Positions 22,676-34,482 of a stretch of DNA of 64,000 nt are shown piece by piece (position 1 is the first letter of the stretch; each line of letters starts with the position of its first letter). The stretch lies in the NCBI GenBank assembly GCA_949126835.1, contig OX421509.1, positions 8,268,911-8,332,910 on the forward strand, written 5' to 3'. This DNA comes from Anisus vortex. Its lineage: Eukaryota > Mollusca > Gastropoda > Planorbidae. The notes under the pieces were generated by a model. That model did not search any database and had not been told where the DNA came from. It was given only the letters and a program-made list of their open reading frames with translations. Position numbers and translations under genes: made by a program.

Positions 22676-23143
22676 ACCGTCTAGCACCCGCCGGTTCCAA
22701 CACTTCCAACTCAACTACGTCAGCAAAAGTTGTTGTGTGTCCTTCACTTCCGCCCACCCACCCACCCCCCTAAAAAAAACTCCATTCTCCTTCCCGCCTC
22801 GCGCTTTCCCCACGTCAGACACACACACACAGACGCAATCACGGGCAAACACAAGTCAAAATCTATCCACCGCCCACGCCCGCGTCACGCGCTTTTGTCC
22901 CAGCTTCCTCTTCTCTCTCTACACTCCCCCCTCCCCATCCACCCCACCCCCCGCCTCGCCCTCCCATTCTGCAATTCGGAACTCGAAAGTCCAAGCCCGT
23001 GCGACAAGGACCGCGCGCGCCAAGAGAAAACACGAGAGCGGCGGCTGCCAGGGGGGAGAGAAACAAGAAAGGCAGTAGCAGAACTGAGCAGCAGTGAACA
23101 GGCTTCCCTTACCATCAGCCACACGCAGACGACATCGACCAAG
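22676..23143 (+). promoter_or_regulatory. CpG-rich promoter and non-coding first exon of the secreted-precursor gene
   Basis: GC- and CpG-rich island (CGCGCGCG near 23015) in AT-rich DNA. It ends at a good splice donor, ACCAAG/GTAACG (exon end 23143). I see no ATG from about 22680 to the donor, as expected of a 5' UTR. Pyrimidine-rich tracts near 22750-22950 could hold a TATA-less start site, which I cannot place. The link to the exon at 23690 is inferred. Confidence 0.55.
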
Positions 23144-23689
23144 GTAACGAGAAACTAAACTTGTTTTTTAATATTGTTGTTTAATAAGTATCGGTATTGA
23201 AATAAGCGCTTTGGCATCACCAATTAATCAAAAACAATCAATTGACCATTAATCAATCTATTAACCATTAATCAATCAATTAATCATTAATCAATCAATT
23301 GATCGATCAATCGATTAATCTTTTGATCAATATTATGCATCGATTTCGGTAATCTTAACATATTTGTGCTACATCTAAGATATTAGAGCTAATGAAATAC
23401 AGCTCAATGTTGATAAACATTATTCGTTGTTGATCATTGGCATGCCAATTAATTATACATTAATAGAACTATTTATAATTACTTAGACTTTTTGTTCAAT
23501 CATCTTGTTTATTTATTGCTTCAAATGAGCATTTAACAAAAAAAAATTTTTTTCTATCTTTAATTTGTTTTAATTTTATTTATAAATCTTTGAAAATAAA
23601 ATTAGCATCTTAAAATTATACAAAGAAAACTTTATAATTTTATATGTTTATATAGTTCTTTTATTTATTCTTTCTTGGTAAAAGAACAG
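23144..23689. other. Leader intron with ATCAATTA repeats
   Basis: AT-rich. From 23220 to 23340, AATCAATCAATT and related words repeat imperfectly. No ORF. Confidence 0.5.
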
Positions 23690-23882
23690 ATTTAAGGAAC
23701 AGTTTAAACAAGCCAGAAGAACGAAAGAAGAAGAAATAAGCAACATATAGCACACAACCTGCAAGAGATTTTTCGTGTGCGTTCATTACCTTCAACAGAA
23801 GTCTAAGCCAGAAGAAGAAAAAAACAAACAGTTCTTACACCCGAAAGATAACAAAAGAAAGATATAAAAGAATTTAAAAAAA
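23690..23882 (+). other. 5' UTR part of exon 2
   Basis: A pyrimidine tract and AAAAGAACAG give an acceptor ending at 23689 (alternative 23702). The 193 bases to the start codon contain no ATG, so the first ATG met by a scanning ribosome is the one that opens a signal peptide. Confidence 0.6.
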
Positions 23883-23973
23883 ATGGTTGCCAATTGCGTC
23901 ATTCCGCTTGTGTGCGTCGTGCTACTCTCCACGACAGTTCTATCTGCGCCACTCAACAGCAAGCCCGATGAAG
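23883..23973 (+). CDS. Signal-peptide exon of the secreted precursor
   Basis: Thirty codons plus one base. A hydrophobic core of about 15 residues precedes LSAPL; cleavage is predicted by eye after Ser21. The donor GTAAGA at 23974 is close to consensus. Confidence 0.7.
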
Positions 23974-26900
23974 GTAAGATAATCTCCAACACTCTTTTTA
24001 ACTCATTAGTGGTGTAAAAATAAATTAAAATGTTTATCTTGTTGATATTTTACTATGTTCGACGAATTCGCTACATATGGCAGAAATTGTTGATTTTTAC
24101 CGAAGATTAAAATGGCCCAACGACCATTCTTATGGAATCATTGATATAATTTCGTAATTCTGTCTTGGAAAGATAGAAAAAAGCAATATACAGACACAAA
24201 TTCAAAATCTAAGATCCTTTGAGAATATTTCGAGAAACTTTGGTTCCGAAGTAAACCTATTTGGTTTCTGCCTGTTGTGTCTTTCCTGTGAGAAACTGGG
24301 TCTCGATGGACAGTTTATGTGATTACGAATCCTGTGATCTGTGACTACGTCTGTTGTCTGGTGAGTCAGTTCTGGGGGGAATTTGTGTCTGGGGGATTTC
24401 TTTCAAGTGAACTTCTTCGCAGATGTGTGTCTTGGATTCGTGTCTGGGACTTTGTGTCCGGGATTCGAGTCCATGAGCTGTGTCACAGTTTGTTTGTGCG
24501 ACTTGTATCTGAGACATGTGGGTAGGGGTTTGTGTCTATACGCTGTTTGAAATTGGTGTCTTTGGCCTGTGTTTGAGATTTGTGTTTTAGACTTGTGTCT
24601 GAGATTGGTGTCTTAGACTTGTGTCTGAGATTGGTGTACTAGACCTGTGTTTTACATTTTTCTTTGTGACATTTGTCTGAGATTTGCGTCTATGAACTGT
24701 GTCAGTTTAAAAAATCAATCGACCATATATGTACAATTTTAAACAAAACAAATGAGAGCATTTAGTTTGTGGCTATTCTTGTGAATGAGTAGAGTGTCCA
24801 TTTCTTACCACCATGGTCCATAGAGCTTGTGAACCAGCTTTGACTGGCAAACAGCATAAAGGTCCTTGTGTAGCCAGCACCAGGGCCGTATTTAGGATTG
24901 TGGGGGCCCTGTTACCAAATTTATGTAGGGGCCCCTCGAAAGAATGGGGAGGTTACTTAAACATTTCTTTTTGGGATGTGGGGTGTAATGGATAGAATGG
25001 AAAGGGGAATAGTGGCGTGGAGAGTAGACCGGAAGTTGATGTGGGGGATTCGGGAGTGGAGATTAGGAAGATGGCGGTCGGAAGTTGAGTTGTAGGAGCT
25101 TGTGAAGTGACAGGAGATGATTGGATATAATGTTTGTATTTTCCTAAGTTTGTATCGTTAATAAAGCAATTCAGTATGGCGGACAGTGGAGTCATTAATT
25201 CTTTCAGTTGTTTTTGAAGATTCGTGAAGTCCATTCTTGTACTTTTATATGTTATGATGATATTGTAGAATCAACAGGAAAAGAATAACAGTTATCATTA
25301 AAACGAGCCCACAACATGTGGGCTTTTGTGTGGGGGCCCGTGTTCAAATGGAACATGTAGAACATGCCTAAATACGCCACTGGCCAGCACAATGCCCAAC
25401 CTGCATTTTAGTTGTTGTTATTGTTTTTCTAACCAATGTCCGGATTCCCATTGGAGCTGGATGAGACAATGGACACACTCCAGGCCAAGTGGATTGGAAC
25501 CAGAGACGTATAAAGATGGAATTCCGAACGCGCAGCTTCTCGACCACCTTACACTCTATAGGCATTTCTTGATTATACACTTTAATACAATAGTCTTAAA
25601 ACTTAGTAATTGGTTATATAATATACACTTTAATACAGGGTTTTGTATACTTAGTACTTGACTATAACATATACACTTTAATACATGGTTTTGTACACTT
25701 AGTACCTCGCTATAACCATATATGATCAATTCTGGAAAGAAGTTTATTCTAAGATATAAAAACTAAAAAGAAATTATAATTGAAAAATGTTCCAGCTATT
25801 CAATTAGCGTTTAAGTAGTACACTGTTTGTACAAGGAAGCTTTCTGTAGCTTTCTTTGTACTTGATGTTCTAAAAACTCAACAGAAAAACAACCAACAAG
25901 ATGTCAGCTGAAGCTAGAGTGACACTCGGGACATGAGGATATTACCTCGGCTAGTTGAAATGGATCATGTGGCCTGGTGATAACTGGGTTAATGGATTCA
26001 CTGGGTCACTGGTGGTCGGTCATTTGTGGACCACAGATTCGCTGCTTTGTTGGGTTTTTTGTTATTGTTGATGTTGTCAAGAAGAGGATTATCTGCCTTA
26101 GTGTTTGTAGGTTGCTCGAGACAGTTTGTCTGGTTTAGGGATTAGCTTGATAGACAAGATAGATTTTTAATGTAGAGATTCATAGACAGACAGACAGATA
26201 AAAAAGTGCAAGGATAGATATAAAAAAGCCAGAAAATGTAGAGAGACAGACAGAGAGGCAGATAGATAGATAGATAGATAAATAGATGGATAGAGAAATA
26301 GATAGGCAGATTAAAGATAGGTCTATATTCAGCACAATAAGCAGACAGACAGACATGAATATCAAATAGATAGATAGATAGATAGATAAGTAGATAGGTA
26401 GATAGATAGATCGGTGAATAATATAGATTTAAAGGCGAACGTACAAACAGACAGGCAAACACACAGATGAAAAACTAGATAGATATATTGATAGATTAAA
26501 TGAGAATAGACAGATAGAGTGATTGATTTGTTGTCCAACAGATAGACAAGCTGATTGGCAGACGGCAGGCAGATATATTGAAACATAGATAGATGGACAG
26601 ATAGGAAGGATATCCCTCCTACAGAAAGAAAGATAGATAGATAGATAAATAGATAGCTAGATTAATATATAGACCTATAGATATAGGCAAAAGGACACAT
26701 ATTATAGACGTTTAAAAAGTATTTAATACATAAATTATCGATTCAACATTATAACAAAATAACATTTCAAAATTCGCTAAAATCACTTGCGTCTGTATGT
26801 ATTGCACACCCCAGCAAATCTGCAGTGTGTCTAGTCATTATGAACTAAGTACACAAAATGATAATCGTGTATCTCTACGCAACAGTTGCGCACGCATGCG

Positions 26901-27340
26901 CAAACAAAAGGGGAAAAATAGTTCCCTGCGCATTGTTATCTTCTCACATCTAGCCCTGTATCGGCGAGTTGCCTTTTCCTTGTGTAATCTAATTCTTCTA
27001 ACTCCGCCCGACTCCTGGAGTTTCCAGCTTGAATAATTTACTCGGCGGCTTCCGCTTCTGACTCGAGGAAAACAATAAATCGACGGGTCCCTGGCGGGAT
27101 CATTAACTACACTAAGCCATTTTCTATTCCTTGTACCTTCTTTGTACTTCTATGATTGTCTTTACGTATGTAGACTATGTCTGTATGTAAGTATGTCTTT
27201 ACGTATGTAGACTATGTCTGTATGTAAGTGTGTATGTCTTTCTAGGTCTTTTACTGTGTTGTATTTTTTTCCTCTGTGACATCCAGGCGCTTTCTTCTTT
27301 CGAACTTTCTGTTCCCCCCCCCCCCCCTCTCACTATCTGA

Positions 27341-27376
<36 letters not shown>

Positions 27377-30300
27377 TTCCACAAAATTACTAATTCTCAG
27401 TAGCTTTCTCTCTTTCTCTCAATCCTTGTTTCTTCTTCTCTCTATATATATATTCGCTCTATCTGTCTTTCTCTCTCTTTCTCTCTATCTATCTTTCTCC
27501 CCCTCTGTATTTCTCTTCGGCTATCTTTATCTCTATCTGTTTTTATCTACACCTCTCTCTCTCTCTCTATCTATCTCTCTGTATTTCTCCATGTCTCTCC
27601 CTGTCTCTCTCTCTATCTATCTCTCGCCTCGTGTATCTGTCTCCGTCTCTCTCTGACAGTCTCTCTCTATATCTCGGTGTCAATGTTCCAAGTCAATAAT
27701 ATCCACGGGGACCAAACTAAATAGCCCAGAGTGGGCGATCTATGTTTGAAATATTTCTAAATATTACTAGCTCGAATCAATTTTAAGAAGAGAACTGTGT
27801 TGGTAGTTTATTGCAGAATTAAAACAATAACATTGCAAACCTATAAAACATATGTTATGTTGTTGTTTTTGTCTTGTTTCGTTGTTTTTTTTTAATTTTG
27901 GTTCTTCTTTTATCATTTCGCGACGACCCAATCGTACCAATAGCACACATTTTGATGGAACTCTCTTTGTCTTTTTTATGTTTTCTCGGATAATAAATCA
28001 AAACCGGTATCCGGGTCGCTAGGCAACGTCCGACAGCAGACAACTGATGCTCGAGTGGACTGTCGCGTTGAACCAGCTGACCCCCTGGTCTGACATTTAC
28101 GTTTCTGATACAGCATATTTTTTGTTGTTTTTTTAAAATTCATTACTACGCTACATTCAGGGCTGCAGAATTCTGTATTTTTTCTTTGTTGTCTTGGTCT
28201 ATGCAAAACAATAACATGGGACATCGTGGGTTTTATGGTTTAGCTTTGAATTAGCAAGCCACCAAAACGGGTCTTAGCTAAAAGCCAAGCCAAAATACCA
28301 TATTATTAGCGTGCCTAAAAAAGAAACAACCGGACGAGCTTTCCGGCCCTTACGTCCTGGGCGTTACGATGTACAGTGGAGGACCATGGACGAAGGTGGG
28401 GGTGCACACCAAGGTCCTGTCTGGACACCAGTCACCCCACGACACGCGGATAGTCATACCCAATATCTTTCCGCGACTGCGGAATTCCCCTCGGATCATT
28501 ATCGCATTATCGTGGTGGCTAGCCCGTACACCAGCAATGTCGCACCGGTAGCGCAAATGGCAAACTTATAAGTTTATGGCATCCAGGCACGAGGGCTGGG
28601 TTGAGGCGGGAACGCTGCGCACGTTAATTCCTCTCCACCGAGGCTCGGTGGCCTCTCGGCGATGCAGTGAGACCTAAGACGCGCAGCAAGTGCTGTTCCC
28701 CCCATGCTTTAGCCCACCGGTGTACTCTTGATGCAAGCGTACTGGAGGTTTCCACACTTCACCAACGATGAGGCCTATAGGTACAGAAGTGCGCCAAAAT
28801 ATCCCCCCCCCACACACACACACACACTCTTCCCTTTCACCACCGCACGGATTCTGCTTGACATATCTGTATTCAAGCATATCTTCAGAACTTCTAGTTC
28901 AAAACTTCATTGGTTCGCTCAATAATATTTAGGCCCTAATGCTAAAACGCCAGAACATGATATAATAAGTTGTAATTATGGTATCATTCATTTATACTTT
29001 AGACTAATTGAAATAAAGCCACAGCAAGAAAACATTTTGAAGAAAATTATATGTGAAATTCAATAAATAGGTTTAACAGACGGACAATATACAGTTAAAT
29101 ACGTTAAAAACTGACACTTTGTAAGCTTTCGTGTACTAAAAAATGAAGACTAACATTTGAAATTGGCGCCCGTTTCTGTCCGCAGCCCCAGGCCGCTCGA
29201 GGACTCTAGGCGCTACTTGCGCTAGTTACGCTTACGGAATACTTGTAATTCACAAGCGATATTACCAATTGACAAAAATACTCAGTGATTGCATTGTAGG
29301 CTACAATTAAATCATATTTATAAATACCTAACGGGTATTTCCGAAGTTTCAATCAACGTGGAAAGGGGGAAAACCCGAAACAAGTGTTATTGGAGATGAC
29401 AATCTTTGAGATTTATGATTTTCCATGTGGCTTATAGTTAAATAGTTAGATAGTTATTTATAGAAATTGGCGTCAAAAGTTACGTACGGGTATTTACGTG
29501 TTGGGGTTAAATGTAAACTAGATTTCCCGATTCTGCGCACAATAATTGGAGCGAAAAAAAAATTGTACGTGTCATGTTGAATAAAAGGACAGAGCAACGT
29601 GCCACACCGACACGCTATTGAAAATAATTTAGAACCCTCAACAATCAAATATAAATGTGTGGAATTCCCGATTTCTTTTCACATGGTAGCCCCGCCAATC
29701 AACAGACGGTTGAATGTGGTTGTCAAAAAAAAATATTACTCTTTTGTTATTGCTTCCTGTTTCATGAGCGTGTAAGGTTATGTTCACGTTGTAGTATCGC
29801 TACTTGAAGGAGTGTGGGGGGGGGGGGGGAGTGGTTGTTTGTGGTAACATTGAATAGTCAATAGTCATTGTACTGGCCGCACGATCAGGCTTGCTAGCTT
29901 TTATTTTGAAGAGATTTAACAAAAAACGTCCATAACAAAGAAAAATCTTTAGCAATTTTGTCACATAAAATAATGAAAGTTATTCGGGAGGTCTAAATAG
30001 ATGTGTCCATGTCACGTAATAGGATTGTGTGGCCCATAACAATCGCCTATCCTCCTCCATGTTTACGTCCGCCAAAGAAATCACCCGTACAATTGAAAAT
30101 CAAACACTCTCACGCTAGAAAACACATCAGTCCCAAATATTTCTTCATAATTCTAAGATTTAAATATTGCTGAATATAAAAAAATCGTTATACAAAAAAA
30201 TAAGGTGCGTGTGTCTCCATGGAAACAAAATACATTTCTGTTCAAATTCAATTATTTTTATATATTAGTGTGGAAATTAGAATTTTATTTTTTGTCTGGA

Positions 30301-30802
30301 AGTGTTTTGTTTTTTTCTAGCAATAATATGTTTAAGGAAATAGGGTTTTCCCGCAGTTGATAGTTATGTATAATGAGTTTTAATATTGCTTGAGTTTATG
30401 TTAGGTTTATATTTGTTTGAATATATATATATATATTTATTAACTTTAAGTGTGTGTATCTATGATCTATGATGCTACTTTTGATGTTAGACAGATATAT
30501 TTGGAGGGATAGCAATAGAGATAGATAAATTAATAGATGCATATTGAACTATATAGAAAGATAGTCAAACATATATATAGGTATATATACACATATATAC
30601 ATAAATTAGGTGTTTAAATTAACAGGTAGATACACATTTAGCTAGATGGATTGCAGATAGTTAGAATAATTGATAGATACTTGAATAGATAGATGAAAAA
30701 AAGAAATGGTAAACAGATAAATCGTTAGAAAGATAGATGATAGTAAATATAAAATATAGATAGATAGACAGAACAAAAGATAAAAAGATAAATTAAAAGA
30801 TA

Positions 30803-30833
<31 letters not shown>

Positions 30834-33800
30834 ATATAGATAATAGACACAAATGAGATACATATATAAATGGACAGATGGATGAAAACCAGTATCTTAA
30901 CATCATTTGAAACATTAATAAAAATGCAAGACTAGACTCGGACCACGGATGAGCGTAGGGCGCAATAAACTTCTCTATAGAAGGAGTGTCTGTAATGTAT
31001 AAGATAAGAAGATAAGATGAAAGAAGTTGTAAAAAAAAAGACATTTCTCAGACTAGTGGTGCAATCATAGACTATAATTAGATGGACCGCTTGCTCTATT
31101 TTTAGAGCTTATATCAACTTTTTTTCCGTGCGCAACCGAAAAGGTTGTCCTAAATTACTTCTACGCTCCTCGTTGTTTCTTAAATGTTTCCGCTTTATAC
31201 AACTTTCGATTTTAATTTTAATTTTTCATTGATAAAATCGAAGCGATTTCAATAAAACGGAAGTGCAAAGGAAACAACGAATCCGAAATTCCGAAAATCA
31301 GTGTTTCGAGTCAACATTTAGCAGAAATACTAAAGCAAGCGGTCCATGTATATTATAGTCTATGGTGCAAACGATAAAACCATATTAGAATTGAACGTTG
31401 GCAACAAGAATATATGTCAGTGACTCTTACAACAGGAAGTGGACATGTTCTTTTAAACTAGTGACCAGTATAACAAATCAAACACAAACATGACACAGCT
31501 TCTACTGAAATTGTTTACACTGATTACTCCCTTTTTAAGCAGTTTACACACACACACACATACACAATTGTAAATGTACCCCCCCCCTCAACCCACACCC
31601 TCCCCCAAACCTGACCACTCGTACAAATGCTGCTTTGTTTTTGTATTATTATAAATTTGGGTTTGCTCATTAATTAAAAAACCAACAACACGAAACAAAG
31701 AAAAAATGCCCAAAAACAATTCGAATGTTTATCAATTGTTATTATAATATTACTGGAGACCCATTGTCAAAATAAGGGGAGGGAGAGAGATGGGGGGGGG
31801 GTAGAGCGGCCCCCGGGGGGGGGGGGCGGGGCGGGTTCTAAAGCTCAAGGAACAACAACTCGGTATTAACTTCCTGTTGAAAAAAATAATTTAAAAAGCA
31901 AACAAACATAAAGATGGGTGTAGGGAGATGCGAACTTTAATACAACAACAAAAATTAGTTTTTTTTTTTTAAAGATTGGGTATAATGGTCTTGGCAGATA
32001 AACGAAAGAGAGAATGATAGAGAGAAATAGAGAATAAAAAAACTTAGCGAGAGATAGAAAGAGACAGAGAGAAAAGAGGAAGATAGAAAGAAATAGAGAG
32101 GATAGAGAAGAAGCAGAAAGAGAGATAAAAAAACAAGAAAGCTAGAATTCGACAGAGAGAGAGAGATTGTGAGAGTGTCGCAAAGACAGGGAGATTGAGA
32201 TGGAAACAGAAAGGGAGACATCAAGACAGAGAGAGACAGGGAGAGAGAGAGAGTGAGAAATAGAGGCAAACATCGCCAATGAAATATTCATACTAATTCC
32301 ATTCGCAAACTAACAAACAAAAAAAATCGAAATTTAAACATGGGAAGCAACTCTGTTTAAGACACATTTGAATCGATAATATATTTTGCTTCGTAATCCT
32401 TCTATTGGAGCCTTGCAATTCTGGAATCTAGACTCTTATACATGCAGAGTCTTATACATGTATTTGCTTTACAAAGCCTGTCTAATGATTCTGTGTTTCA
32501 ATCTTCAAACCTGGCCTTTGCGACGAGAATTCTATTATGCATGCATGATTTGATTCCAAGTCGTTTTTGTTTGAATATAATCCATGAGTGTAGGACTTGA
32601 AGTAGAGTCATCCAGCTCTATTGTACTTTAGTCTAATGTCTTAGTGAATGGGGTGGGGGTGTGGGGGTGGGCGGGGGGGGGGCGGCAGGAGGGATCAGAA
32701 TTGACCTATTGACCTTTTGAAACGCTGGCCCACTGCCGCAAGCTGACCAGGTACACTTTGTGATTAGATGTATAAATGGATGGGTGGATAGATGGATGAA
32801 TGGATAGATGGTTACATGGATAGATGGATGGATGGATAGAAGGATACATGGATAGTTGAAAAAAATCTATAGAAAGGAAGATGACTAGACAGATGGATAG
32901 GTAGATACTTCGATAAATTATATGAGGATTTAAAAGAAGGACAGGTGGATGAGCATGAGAGAAATAGATGGAGAGATTCCTGTGTAACTAGATGCATCTA
33001 TAGATGAATGGATAATGGATATATAATTGGATAGATAAATGCATGAACAAACGATAGTTAAATAGAGAAATGGTTAATTAAATAAAGAAATAACTAGATA
33101 GTCAGAATTAGGAACAGATTGATAGATGGAATGACATGGATGAACTAGATTAACGGATGAATGGCCATATGCATGGATTTCAGAAAATAACTTATCCGCG
33201 GTCGGGGTTGATTTGTGTCTTCTTTCATCCCTGAAAGCGTATTGATTAAAACTACATCCAACTAATCAAGCGGTTTGACCTACCAGTTTTACACATATAG
33301 AAATGTATCGATCAGATTCCACTTTTTAATGCTTAAACGCACTGTTAGATATTGATCTGGTTTTCACTCTTCCCGTAGGTCCTAGGATAACTTACCTCAA
33401 TCTAGGCAACATTTTAATTGCATTCCACTCGCGTTTTTTTTTATATGACATTCGACCCGCGGTTAGCGGAAACGCAAAAGGCAATAAACGAGAGCCAATG
33501 AATAAGCGGAATCGCTATATTTTGCTGTTTAAAAAGTTGCGCTCAAAAAGCGCGAGTAGAAGCAGTTTATGTTTATGTTCACTGGAGCAGTCGCTCACAT
33601 TTGCGCATCGCTGCACGTGATCAACAAAAGCAGTAAGCACTATTTATAGTACGCAATAGAAAACAATGCATGGGCTATTTGAGTCCATTGAACATTCCAA
33701 CTCAGTGCTATTTGGAACTTCTATGCATGTCCATTATACGATTAGCCTATTGAAACACGGCTTGCTTAGAAGCCTACAAATCCGTTGGCCGTTAGAGTCA

Positions 33801-33967
33801 GATTGAGACTGCTTTGCCTTTTGCATTAGATAATATATCTGTCAGTGAGTAGGAAAAATGATCTCGAATTTCTTTTCAATAGATATCCTCAAGAAATAAA
33901 TGACCTGATGAAATTAGTGTCCTTATATTTAGGACAGAGAGAAAGATAGATATATAGATAGGTAAAT

Positions 33968-34013
<46 letters not shown>

Positions 34014-34437
34014 GGATAGATAGACTAAAGATAGATGATAAATAGATAGAAAGATAATAAATATATCGATCAACATATTCATAGATAGAAAGTTAGAATG
34101 ATAGAAAGATAGATAAAATAAACATAAATATAGAGATTATAAATGATAAAATAGACAGATAGTAATTAGATAGAGAGATACTAGATAATAAATAGACACA
34201 TAGAAAAATATAGAGAAGGTGGATGATAAATAGATATAAAATCTATATAAATTATATGCCGAGTGGCATTCGGGCATTAAATGAGTTGCCTGAACAAACA
34301 AGGAAAACCATTAACTTTACATCATTAAAAACATTAATAAAAATGCATGACTAGACTCGGACCACGGATGAGCGTAGGACGCAACAATCTTCTTTATAGA
34401 AAGAGCGTCTGTTATGTATAAGATAAAATATAATTAT

Positions 34438-34482
<45 letters not shown>

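Noticed and set aside
22434..23158. Overlapping Pro/Arg-rich ORFs in the CpG island
   Set aside because: They lack ATG starts or are open only because of GC composition. The region reads better as promoter plus ATG-free leader exon.
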